DNA of 64,000 nt. Origin: an uncultured Kordiimonas sp. (lineage in GTDB: Bacteria > Pseudomonadota > Alphaproteobacteria > Sphingomonadales > Kordiimonadaceae). The position numbers and the translations under genes were made by a program. The notes beneath the pieces are model-generated. The model did not search any database, was not told the DNA's origin, and was given only the letters and a program-made list of their open reading frames with translations. This document shows positions 26,408 to 33,721 of this stretch, piece by piece; within the stretch, counting starts at the first letter, position 1, and every line of letters begins with the position of its first letter. Location of the stretch: the NCBI GenBank assembly GCA_947503575.1, contig CANNDZ010000001.1:2232001-2296000 (forward strand). Reading direction: 5' to 3'.

Positions 26408-26443
26408 GGCCGGCGACCCAAATATGGGGCCGGCCTTTTTTTT
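26408..26443 (+). terminator. Rho-independent terminator of the flgFGAH operon
   Basis: GGCCGGC and CCC pair with GGG and GCCGGCC around a 6-base loop, with a two-base GA bulge, followed by T8. About 90 bp after the flgH stop. Confidence 0.9.
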
Positions 26444-26454
26444 GCGCGGCCAAC

Positions 26455-26477
26455 AAAAAAGGGAGCCGAAGCTCCCT
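26455..26477 (-). terminator. Rho-independent terminator of dksA
   Basis: On the minus strand GGGAGC-TTCG-GCTCCC is followed by T6 (A6 at 26455-26460 on the plus strand). It sits 25 bp past the dksA stop and faces the flgH terminator. Confidence 0.9.
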
Positions 26478-26501
26478 GAAACTAGATCAAAATGACACTT
26501 T

Positions 26502-26933
26502 TTAGTCGTCGCGGTGGACTTTTTCAGCTCGTTCATGAGCTTCCTGCGCCTCAATGGTCATCGTCGCTATAGGTCGTGCATCAAGCCTGCGCAGACTAAT
26601 GGGTTCGCCAGTTACTTCACAGTACCCATATTCACCCTCTTCAATACGCCTCAGAGCAGAGTCTATTTTTGACACCAGCTTGCGCTGACGGTCACGTGTA
26701 CGCAGTTCCACTGACCAATCTGTTTCCGAAGAGGCCCTATCCGCAATATCCGGCTCACGCAGATTGTCTTCTTGCAAGTTATGAAGTGTTTCAGCGGACT
26801 CTCGAAGAATGTCGTCTTTCCAATCATTTAACTTGCGGCGAAAATATTCAAGCTGCTTTGAGTTCATAAACTCTTCGTCAGATGACGGCATGTATCCTTT
26901 AGGTAACTTAACCCCCGAATTTGTGTCGGACAT
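26502..26933 (-). CDS. dksA: RNA polymerase-binding transcription factor DksA
   Basis: 143 aa. The N-terminal coiled coil contains EYFRRKLNDWKDDIL and the tip DRASSETDWS; the C-terminal zinc-finger region reads GEYGYCEVTGEPISLRRLDA followed by ATMTIEAQEAHER. Three of four zinc Cys are replaced (one Cys kept), the common pattern in alphaproteobacterial DksA, whose fold does not depend fully on zinc. It modulates transcription with ppGpp. It lies convergent to flgH and upstream-oriented against fliX. Confidence 0.93.
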   Translation of the reverse strand: MSDTNSGVKLPKGYMPSSDEEFMNSKQLEYFRRKLNDWKDDILRESAETLHNLQEDNLREPDIADRASSETDWSVELRTRDRQRKLVSKIDSALRRIEEGEYGYCEVTGEPISLRRLDARPIATMTIEAQEAHERAEKVHRDD

Positions 26934-27091
26934 AGTAACTCCCTAACAAACGTACTTCTTGATGCCTCTAAGGTTCCCCCCGAAAGGCTGCGCGCTTTAT
27001 AAAGACTTATAGCTTGTGAAACAAGTCGAATTATATGACCATTTTGATCAGTTTATTTGGGGGAAAGGCGCGACAAACTAAGCCTCTGGCA

Positions 27092-27526
27092 CTAAAGGCC
27101 TAACTTGGCTAATTCGACTTCAGATCGAAGTTCAATTTCTGATAGAATCTCGCGTAAGCGCGGATCACTTTTCAGTGACTCGTTTTGAGCCAGGCGCTGG
27201 TTTCGAGCAAGATCCGCCAAGACACGAAGTTTTGGGCCGCTGACCGCTCCCAGAAGAATGCCTTTCCTGACCTCTTCTAAAAGGTCCAGCATTTCGTTTG
27301 CACGCGCCAACCCCTTAGAACGACCATCCGCGGCATCGGGGGCTTCCTGCAACGACAACAAAGCATCAATCGGCGCAAGCGGTGCTGCACCACCGACATT
27401 CTGAGGTGCCTCGGTCGCTTCAGCGCCACCAAGGTTTTTTGTGAAAACACCGGCATCGCCGCTTTGCTGCCGTGATGCCTTTTTAATGGTTTTCGATTGA
27501 ATTTGGCCTGGGCCTGTAATTTTCAT
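27092..27526 (-). CDS. fliX: Flagellar assembly regulator FliX
   Basis: 144 aa from ATG 27526 (MKITGPG); the GTG at 27532 is an alternative. It has the FliX layout: a short beta-like N-terminus, a Gly/Ala/Pro linker (about 20-60) and a C-terminal helical domain (LLSLQEAPDAADGRSKGLA, ANEMLDLLEEVRKGILLG, LREILSEIELRSEVELAKLG). In Caulobacter FliX couples early flagellar assembly to the sigma-54 activator FlbD. No FlbD gene is in the window, but the sigma-54 promoters and CGGCAA elements around suggest that the pathway exists. Confidence 0.88.
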   Translation of the reverse strand: MKITGPGQIQSKTIKKASRQQSGDAGVFTKNLGGAEATEAPQNVGGAAPLAPIDALLSLQEAPDAADGRSKGLARANEMLDLLEEVRKGILLGAVSGPKLRVLADLARNQRLAQNESLKSDPRLREILSEIELRSEVELAKLGL

Positions 27527-27666
27527 GACCACAATCTATTCGCTGAGAGAGTAGAGAGCAAGTCTTGCAGGCCTTGAGCGGTAAAATATTCCGCCACCAC
27601 AGATCATATGGGTACCTTAATTCAATTTACTTAAATAATTTCAATACTTTAAACCTAGATACGGGC

Positions 27667-27682
27667 TGGCATGGTTTTCGCT
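27667..27682 (+). promoter_or_regulatory. Sigma-54 promoter of flgI operon
   Basis: TGGCATGGTTTTCGCT keeps GG-N10-GC, 62 bp before the flgI start. An ftr-like palindromic element GCGGTAAAATATTCCGCC lies about 85 bp upstream, at about 27578-27595. Confidence 0.75.
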
Positions 27683-27743
27683 TAAGTAACAGCGAACGTA
27701 TGAAAGAAACACCTGCCTGATACAGGCATCCAAGGAAAACATC

Positions 27744-28871
27744 ATGTGTGCAGTAAGCAATAGTTTCCGTATCGTCCTGACACTAATTGTCAGCTTTTTC
27801 GTCCTTGAGGTGCAAGGGCTGGCCAGCCCATCCCGGATCAAGGACATCGTGTCCATAGAAGGTATTCGGGAAAACCAGCTAATTGGATATGGCTTGGTTG
27901 TTGGCCTGAATGGCACAGGTGATGTTTTCCTTAACGTTCCTTACACTCAACAAAGCTTGACCGCGATGCTGGAACGCTTAGGCGTCAACGCAAAAGAAAT
28001 CATCATGCGACCTGAAAATGTTGCCGCAGTTATGGTCACTGCAAACTTACCAGCGTTTTCACGGCAGGGTACAAAAATTGATGTTTCGGTTAGCTCTTTG
28101 GGCGATGCTGAATCTTTGCTAGGCGGCACATTGATTGCCACTCCCCTACTTGGTGCTGACGGTGAGGTCTATGCAGTGGCGCAAGGCGCGGTCGCAGTAG
28201 CCGGTTTTTCGGCACAGGGCGACGCGGCTTCAGTTGTTCAGGGCGTACCCACCAACGGGCGTATCGCAAATGGCGGTATCGTGGAACGTGAACTACCGTT
28301 TGAACTAACAAATATGAACGCGGTAAAACTGTCGTTGCACAACCCAGACCTGACCACAGCGCGCCGGATTACTGCCGCGATAAACGGACAGATGGAAATG
28401 GAATTGGCGCGTGCCCTAGATCCTGCGACAATCCAAATTCAGCGCCCTGTGGGGCACCCCTTGGCGCTTGTTGATATTCTGACGGATATAGAACAAATAT
28501 CTGTGGATCCCGACCAAAAAGCCAGAGTGATCATTGACGAGCGAACAGGTATTATAGTGATCGGCGCTGATGTGCGCATCAATTCGGTCGCTATTGCACA
28601 AGGTAACCTGACCATCAGTATTACCGAAGAACCTCAAGTCTCTCAGCCAGGTGCCTTCGCCCAAGGTGGCCAAACCCAGGTAGTTAACCGCACAGGCATC
28701 GAAGTAGATGACGGCAGCGATAATAAGCTTACCGTGCTGGAACCCGCAGTTACCCTGCAAGACCTTGTGGACGGGCTGAACGCCCTTGGCATTGGCCCAC
28801 GCGACATGATTTCTATCCTACAGGCCATCAAAGCTTCGGGCGCAATGCAAGCAGAAATTCAGGTGATGTAA
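27744..28871 (+). CDS. flgI: Flagellar P-ring protein FlgI
   Basis: 375 aa. A Sec signal peptide (residues about 8-27) is followed by the strongly conserved FlgI N-terminus RIKDIVSIEGIRENQLIGYG and LVVGLNGTGD, then DVSVSSLGDAESLLGGTL, DERTGIIVIGADVRI and the C-terminal LVDGLNALGIGPRDMISILQ. FlgI forms the periplasmic P ring around the rod. Ribosome site AAGGAAAA. The stop (TAATG) overlaps the flgJ start by one base. Confidence 0.97.
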   Translation: MCAVSNSFRIVLTLIVSFFVLEVQGLASPSRIKDIVSIEGIRENQLIGYGLVVGLNGTGDVFLNVPYTQQSLTAMLERLGVNAKEIIMRPENVAAVMVTANLPAFSRQGTKIDVSVSSLGDAESLLGGTLIATPLLGADGEVYAVAQGAVAVAGFSAQGDAASVVQGVPTNGRIANGGIVERELPFELTNMNAVKLSLHNPDLTTARRITAAINGQMEMELARALDPATIQIQRPVGHPLALVDILTDIEQISVDPDQKARVIIDERTGIIVIGADVRINSVAIAQGNLTISITEEPQVSQPGAFAQGGQTQVVNRTGIEVDDGSDNKLTVLEPAVTLQDLVDGLNALGIGPRDMISILQAIKASGAMQAEIQVM

Positions 28872-29203
28872 TGCAAGCCGTTACCGTAAACGCAGCACAG
28901 GACCAGATTGTTGAAGCCCAGCTCCGCGCTGTTAAGTCCGGCATGGGCAACGACCAGGTCGCAGGACTTGATAAACAGGCAGCACGAGAGGCCGCCGAAC
29001 AGTTTGAAGCTGTATTCCTGTCACAAATGCTGCAGCCCATGTTTGAAACAATTCCGACAGACAGCTTTATGGGTGGAGGCCACGCAGAAAAAGTTTATCG
29101 CGGTATGATGGTGGACGAAATGGGCAAACAAATTGCCAAACAAGGTGGTGTTGGCATTGCCGACACAGTGTACCGCGAAATACTGAAGCTCCAGGAGGGC
29201 TAA
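28871..29203 (+). CDS. flgJ: FlgJ-type rod-binding protein without muramidase domain
   Basis: 110 aa. It has the rod-binding N-terminal FlgJ domain: EAAEQFEAVFLSQMLQPMFE and GHAEKVYRGMMVDEMGKQIA. The C-terminal glucosaminidase domain of enteric FlgJ is missing, as is normal in alphaproteobacteria, which use a separate transglycosylase (SltF-like). It works as scaffold for rod assembly. One-base overlap with flgI. Confidence 0.9.
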   Translation: MQAVTVNAAQDQIVEAQLRAVKSGMGNDQVAGLDKQAAREAAEQFEAVFLSQMLQPMFETIPTDSFMGGGHAEKVYRGMMVDEMGKQIAKQGGVGIADTVYREILKLQEG

Positions 29204-29686
29204 GTGACAACGTTTGAGTTTACGCCACCGCCAGAACTAAAACCATTTGCGGATCAACTGACTGGTCCAGGTGCCAAGCTTGTCAAGCTAACCAAATCCT
29301 TGTGCGATTTGATAGCCAGGGAAACCAATCTTCTCAAATGCCGCCGTACCCGCGAGGCGCAGCAACTGCATGCTCAGAAAAGCAAGTTGATGGCCGAATA
29401 TAAGGACACAATGAGCCAATTACAGGTAAATGAACATCTGATTGGTGCCAAAGATTCTGGCGAGCGCAAATACATCAGATTCATTACCGATAAGTTGCGC
29501 GAAGTTCTGCGCGATCATGCTCGCGTGGTGCTACGGTTGAAATCCGTCGCCGAGGGCCTCATCAAAAGCGTTGGTGAGGAAGTAGCAAAACAGCAACGTC
29601 CCGTCACTGCCTATGGCCAAAACGCTGCCTATCAGGTTTCCCGGGCCGCAAGACCCATGTCGCTCAGCCTTAACCAGGTTATTTAA
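29204..29686 (+). CDS. FlgN-like flagellar chaperone (FlbY-like)
   Basis: 160 aa from a GTG start at 29204 directly after the flgJ stop, with CAGGAGG as ribosome site. The protein is almost all helix, with a long coiled coil (LTKSLCDLIARETNLLKCRR, AQKSKLMAEYKDTMSQLQ, DKLREVLRDHARVVLRLKSV). Position after flgI-flgJ, size and helical pattern fit the FlgN/FlbY-type proteins of Caulobacter relatives, export chaperones for hook-filament junction proteins. The tail SLSLNQVI resembles the C-terminal peptides of such proteins. Assignment is by layout, not by a catalytic motif. Confidence 0.65.
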   Translation: MTTFEFTPPPELKPFADQLTGPGAKLVKLTKSLCDLIARETNLLKCRRTREAQQLHAQKSKLMAEYKDTMSQLQVNEHLIGAKDSGERKYIRFITDKLREVLRDHARVVLRLKSVAEGLIKSVGEEVAKQQRPVTAYGQNAAYQVSRAARPMSLSLNQVI

Positions 29687-29687
29687 C

Positions 29688-30026
29688 ATGCGCGTAAGCG
29701 GCCTTCCGCCAAGCATCACCACTGGTGCTATGTCACCCGAACAGAAAACGGCCCTGGCAGGGCTGACAGCCGCAACGTCTAAAACCGCAAAAACACTCTT
29801 CGCGACAGAGTTGGCCAAGACCTTCGCCAATCAAGGCAAAAGTGACACCTATACTCCCCAAGTAACCACATCTGTTGCGACTAACACTCGACCAAGTGTT
29901 TTCATGCCGGCGGTAGCTTCAGCAAGTCTGCCAACCAATCCAACAACCTCTACGAGCAGCAGCCGGTCAGCACCAAATCGACGTCAGCGCCGGAAAAACA
30001 ACACCTCCACTGCGCAAAAGCTCTAA
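29688..30026 (+). CDS. Small hypothetical protein at the end of the flgI operon
   Basis: 112 aa from ATG 29688, one base after the preceding stop. No family recognised. The N-terminal 60 residues are Ala/Thr/Lys rich and likely helical (LAGLTAATSKTAKTLFATEL); the rest is Ser/Thr/Pro rich, unstructured and ends basic (RRQRRKNN). The close spacing suggests cotranscription with flgI-flgJ. A longer reading frame starting inside the flbY-like gene (29613) is less likely. A real gene by context only. Confidence 0.5.
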   Translation: MRVSGLPPSITTGAMSPEQKTALAGLTAATSKTAKTLFATELAKTFANQGKSDTYTPQVTTSVATNTRPSVFMPAVASASLPTNPTTSTSSSRSAPNRRQRRKNNTSTAQKL

Positions 30027-30214
30027 AAATTCAATTCCAACAACATTTGCTATCCCAAGCAATGGCACGACAAGCGACCAGCCATCGGCAGAAGTTGCAC
30101 CCTTTTCAGTTTTACAGCGCAAAACATAGGATGAATCTTTTGCCTCACAAATTGCCACTAACCCAAAGTATATTTTTTTTATATATATTTCAGTAGTTTA
30201 TGGCGAATAAAAAC

Positions 30215-30230
30215 TGGCACACCAATTGCT
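30215..30230 (+). promoter_or_regulatory. Sigma-54 promoter of the first flagellin gene
   Basis: TGGCACACCAATTGCT matches the TGGCAC-N5-TTGCW consensus in full. It is 60 bp before the flagellin start. Upstream the reversed motif pair AGGCAAAAG and GGCAATTTG (minus-strand sense, about 30137-30160) resembles the ftr-like elements of the other promoters. Confidence 0.9.
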
Positions 30231-30289
30231 AACATAGGGACAAGCCGGTTAACCGGTGCATTTAGAAACGTCATAACAGGAGAGGTTAA

Positions 30290-31120
30290 ATGGCCTTTTC
30301 AATTAATGTAAACGCCAGTGCACTGAGTGCATTGCGGAACTTGAATCAAACAAGTGCAGACCTGCAGGATACTCAAACCAAGATCAATACTGGTTTGAGA
30401 ATTTCATCTGCAAAAGATAATGCTGCTGTCTTTTCAATCGCGCAAAAGTTGCGTAGTGATCTTCGTGGTTTGTCTGCTGTTACACAGTCTCTGGATCGTG
30501 GCATATCCACAGTGGATGTTGCCCTCGCCGCAGCAAGTGCTGTCTCGGATCTACTTCTTGAGATGAAAGAGAAGGCTGTTGCTGCCGCAGATCAGGGCTT
30601 GGACTCCATCAGTCGTAATGCGCTAAGCCAGGACTTTGAATCCCTGCGCGACCAAATCACGTCTGTTGTCAGTAACGCAGAATTCAACGGCACCAATCTG
30701 ATCGATGGCGGTGACGATGCTATTGTGGCGATCACGAACGCCGACGCAACGCAAACGCTAACTGTCGAGCACCAGCAACTCACGCTGAGCAGCTCCAATA
30801 TACCGATCACGTCAAACCAAACAATTTCCACTCAGGATTCAGCTTCTGCGGCGGTGACAGACATCACCAATGCCATTAACAATCTGAACTCTGCGCTGAC
30901 CAAGTTGGGTTCCGGTTCCACCGCGCTTGAACAAAGCCGCAACTTTACCGGCCAGCTACAGGATGTGATTGAGGTGGGGATCGGTAACCTCGTCGATGCC
31001 GACCTCGCGAAAGAAAGTGCCAACTTACAGGCCTTGCAGGTCAAGCAACAGCTTGGCATTCAGGCACTGTCCATCGCGAACCAGTCGCCGCAGTCAATCC
31101 TCTCGCTCTTCCAGGGCTAG
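30290..31120 (+). CDS. Flagellin 1
   Basis: 276 aa. Conserved D0/D1 N-terminus (NVNASALSALRNLNQTSADL, TQTKINTGLRISSAKDNAAV) and C-terminus (EVGIGNLVDADLAKESANLQ, QALQVKQQLGIQALSIANQS) with almost no variable D2/D3 domain between them, a short flagellin as in Caulobacter. The most diverged of the four flagellins: it is split from the tandem three by the glycosylation operon. The leader is different too: it contains a CCGGTTAACCGG palindrome (30245-30256) in place of A-loop hairpins. AGGAGAGG ribosome site; a terminator follows. Confidence 0.96.
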   Translation: MAFSINVNASALSALRNLNQTSADLQDTQTKINTGLRISSAKDNAAVFSIAQKLRSDLRGLSAVTQSLDRGISTVDVALAAASAVSDLLLEMKEKAVAAADQGLDSISRNALSQDFESLRDQITSVVSNAEFNGTNLIDGGDDAIVAITNADATQTLTVEHQQLTLSSSNIPITSNQTISTQDSASAAVTDITNAINNLNSALTKLGSGSTALEQSRNFTGQLQDVIEVGIGNLVDADLAKESANLQALQVKQQLGIQALSIANQSPQSILSLFQG

Positions 31121-31150
31121 CGGCCTAAAGTCAAGTTATGATGTTTCTGC

Positions 31151-31198
31151 CCTTGATCCCGCACCAACAGGTGCCGGGGTCAGGGGTTTTTCTTTTTT
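31151..31198 (+). terminator. Rho-independent terminator of flagellin 1
   Basis: CCTTGATCCCGCACC pairs with GGTGCCGGGGTCAGGGG across an AACA loop, followed by T5-C-T6. Located 30 bp past the flagellin stop. Confidence 0.85.
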
Positions 31199-31328
31199 GT
31201 GGGGTTATCAGGCGGGATAAGGAACTTGGGTGATGCGATGCTGTTCCTGCTGCAAGCCAACATCCTAGTGCCCCAGAACCCCAGAATCCGAGACCAAGAA
31301 GTCATCAGGTCTAATCAAGGCTAGCGCT

Positions 31329-32531
31329 TTAATCGTTCAAGCAATCTGCCAATGCTTCAACAACGCGCTCTACATCTTCTTCGGTCATGGAGGGGAAAAT
31401 GGGTAAGCTCAGCACACTTTGGTAGTAGCGTTCCGCACCCGGTAGATGTTGCCGACCATAGCGCTCAACATAATAGGGTTGGTTTGATACAGGGGCATAG
31501 TGAACCTGCGTACCTATTCCACGGTCCATCAACAGCTTCATAACGCAAGCGCGGTCTTTACCAACCACATCGAAGTCAATCAAAACGGGATACAGGTGCC
31601 ATGCCGACTGGCAGTCCACTGACCGGCGAACCGGTTGCAGGCGATTGCTCAACCGCTCCAGTCTATCATCATATAAAGTCGCAATGATGCGCCTGCGCTG
31701 AACAAAGTCATCCAGTTTTGCAAGCTGGCTGAGGCCAAGAGCACACTGGATGTCTGTGGCCCGGTAATTATAGGCCAACATTTGCATTTCATAGTACCAG
31801 GGGTTTGTACCGCCATCAGCGGCAGTGCCTGCGCTGGCATCCGCCCATTGTGCAGGATCTTTTTCCATGGCATGGCCGCGTAATTGGCGCATCATATGGG
31901 CTTTTTCTGACGAGTTACTGGTAACAACGCCCCCTTCACCCATAGCAATGGACTTGACCGGATGCAGAGAAAACGTTCCATAAGCCTCAAAGGCACCATC
32001 ACCCGGCTTGCCACCCTCAGTGTAATCTGCGCCCAGCGCATGGCAACAATCTGCAATTATCGTTAGTTCGTTTTCACATGCGAAGGTCGCTATCGAAGCC
32101 ATATGTTCTGACTGACCATTCATATGGACCGGCAAAACCGCCTTGACCTTGCCCTGCGCTCTCTTTTGCGCATCGGCAAGTGTTTCAGGGGTCATCAATC
32201 CCGTTTGGGGATCAACGTCCGCAAAACAGACTTCCGCACCGGTCATACGAACCGCGTTCGCTGTGGCAAGAAATGTAATTGCCGGGACGATTGCTACATC
32301 GCCCTCTCCCAACCCGGCCGCGAGGCAGGCCAAGTGCAAAGCAGCTGTACCGTTAGCGCAAACGACAGCTTCTTTAGCACCAATTTTCTGGGCAAATGCG
32401 GTTTCAAACGCCTCTACTTTAGGGCCGGCTGTCAAAGGCCCATTTTGCAGCACATCGACGACAGCGGCAATATCGGCATCATCAATAAAGTGCCGTCCAT
32501 ACGGTAGGAAGTTATCCGCCAAGACTATCAC
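31329..32531 (-). CDS. pseC: DegT/DnrJ/EryC1-type aminotransferase, PseC-like
   Basis: 400 aa from a GTG at 32531 that overlaps the pseB stop by four bases. PLP-dependent sugar aminotransferase: GTAALHLACLAAGLGEGD, PAITFLATANAVRMTGA, DCCHALGADY, and FSLHPVKSIAMGEGG with the Schiff-base Lys. In the pseudaminic acid pathway PseC aminates the 4-keto sugar made by PseB to UDP-4-amino-4,6-dideoxy-AltNAc. The directly coupled pseB supports the name; LegC-type activity cannot be excluded. Last gene of the glycosylation operon. Confidence 0.85.
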   Translation of the reverse strand: MIVLADNFLPYGRHFIDDADIAAVVDVLQNGPLTAGPKVEAFETAFAQKIGAKEAVVCANGTAALHLACLAAGLGEGDVAIVPAITFLATANAVRMTGAEVCFADVDPQTGLMTPETLADAQKRAQGKVKAVLPVHMNGQSEHMASIATFACENELTIIADCCHALGADYTEGGKPGDGAFEAYGTFSLHPVKSIAMGEGGVVTSNSSEKAHMMRQLRGHAMEKDPAQWADASAGTAADGGTNPWYYEMQMLAYNYRATDIQCALGLSQLAKLDDFVQRRRIIATLYDDRLERLSNRLQPVRRSVDCQSAWHLYPVLIDFDVVGKDRACVMKLLMDRGIGTQVHYAPVSNQPYYVERYGRQHLPGAERYYQSVLSLPIFPSMTEEDVERVVEALADCLND

Positions 32532-33565
32532 TCACCTTCATAAGGAATAGACTTCAATGTCTCGCGCAAGTCGTCGACGGTCATCCACCAATCGTTTTGA
32601 TCGCTTGTATATTCAAACCCCTCGCTGACCAGTGGGTAGCCACCATCTTCGTCGGTCGGCCCCGACCAAAAATTCCATTCCGGCTCAATAATATACCGGT
32701 CCCCTGTGTCACGGGTTGTCGGTGCATTATGTTCGGTTATCATCAATTCATGCAGCTTTTCACCCGGGCGAATGCCAACAATCTTGGTGGCAACGTCCGG
32801 TGCCAGTGCTTCAACCAAGTCGGTAATCCGCATTGATGGAATTTTAGGAACAAAAATTTCACCGCCCTGCATTGTATCAATACAGGTAATGGTAAAGGCG
32901 ACTGCCTGCTCCAGTGTAATCCAAAAACGGGTCATTCGGTCATCTGTAACGGGTAATTCTGTGGCACCCTCTTTCAGTAATTTTCTGAAGAAAGGTATAA
33001 CACTACCGCGCGACCCCAGCACATTGCCATACCTCACAACAGAAAAACGTGTTTTTGTGCCTGCCGCCAAGGCGTTTGCGGCAACAAAAATTTTATCTGA
33101 TGCTAGTTTGCTCGCACCGTATAGATTGATTGGGTTAACAGCTTTATCGGTGGACAAAGCAATCACTTTGGAAACGTCGGCACGTATAGCCGCCTGGACC
33201 ACATTTTCAGCGCCTATAACGTTAGTCCGGATACATTCAAACGGGTTATATTCCGCCAGCGGTACCTGTTTTTGCGCCGCCGCATGGATAACAACATCAA
33301 TACCCCGCATTGCCATCACTGTGCGGTCCAAATCGCGCACGTCCCCAACAAAAAAGCGTACTTTGCGAAGCTGTTCTTCTGTTAGGCTACTTTGCAGCAG
33401 AAAATGATTATATTCCCCCCGCGCAAACACACTGACACGCTTGGGGTTGTGATGCTCCAGCAACTGCTTCAGCATCTGCTTGCCAAATGACCCGGTCCCC
33501 CCTGTGATCAGGATTGACTTGCCTTCCAGTACAACTTGACTGCCGTCGAATACGGGCTGCGTCAT
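32528..33565 (-). CDS. pseB: UDP-GlcNAc 4,6-dehydratase (inverting), PseB
   Basis: 345 aa. SDR fold with the nucleotide motif ITGGTGSFGKQML, DVRDLDRTVMAMRGID, HAAAQKQVPLAEYNP, ALSTDKAVNPINLYGASKL (T, D, K of the PseB/FlaA1 active site) and RYGNVLGSRGSVIPFF. It converts UDP-GlcNAc to UDP-4-keto-6-deoxy-AltNAc, the first pseudaminic acid step. A strong ribosome site (CAGGAGGA) and a 156-bp gap before the GH57 gene suggest that pseB-pseC may also have a promoter of their own. Confidence 0.92.
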   Translation of the reverse strand: MTQPVFDGSQVVLEGKSILITGGTGSFGKQMLKQLLEHHNPKRVSVFARGEYNHFLLQSSLTEEQLRKVRFFVGDVRDLDRTVMAMRGIDVVIHAAAQKQVPLAEYNPFECIRTNVIGAENVVQAAIRADVSKVIALSTDKAVNPINLYGASKLASDKIFVAANALAAGTKTRFSVVRYGNVLGSRGSVIPFFRKLLKEGATELPVTDDRMTRFWITLEQAVAFTITCIDTMQGGEIFVPKIPSMRITDLVEALAPDVATKIVGIRPGEKLHELMITEHNAPTTRDTGDRYIIEPEWNFWSGPTDEDGGYPLVSEGFEYTSDQNDWWMTVDDLRETLKSIPYEGE

Positions 33566-33721
33566 AATACCTGTCCTCCTGAGAGCCTAGTGTTTGAGTA
33601 CCTGGTTCCATATGCGATGATAGTTTCAATCGCTGTGCAATGTCTGTAACAAGAACCGTACCATTTTCAGGATGAATGGCAAAGAATTCTGCAATCGTAA
33701 CCAGTTAGCCCAATATGCGGT

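Noticed and set aside
26502-26933. DksA with lost zinc Cys as a novel variant
   Set aside because: Cys replacement is common in alphaproteobacterial DksA.
27600-27640. Possible CtrA box TTAA-N10-TTAA before flgI
   Set aside because: Spacing is ten bases, not seven.
28871-29203. Truncated flgJ
   Set aside because: The missing muramidase domain is normal for alphaproteobacteria, and flanking genes are intact.
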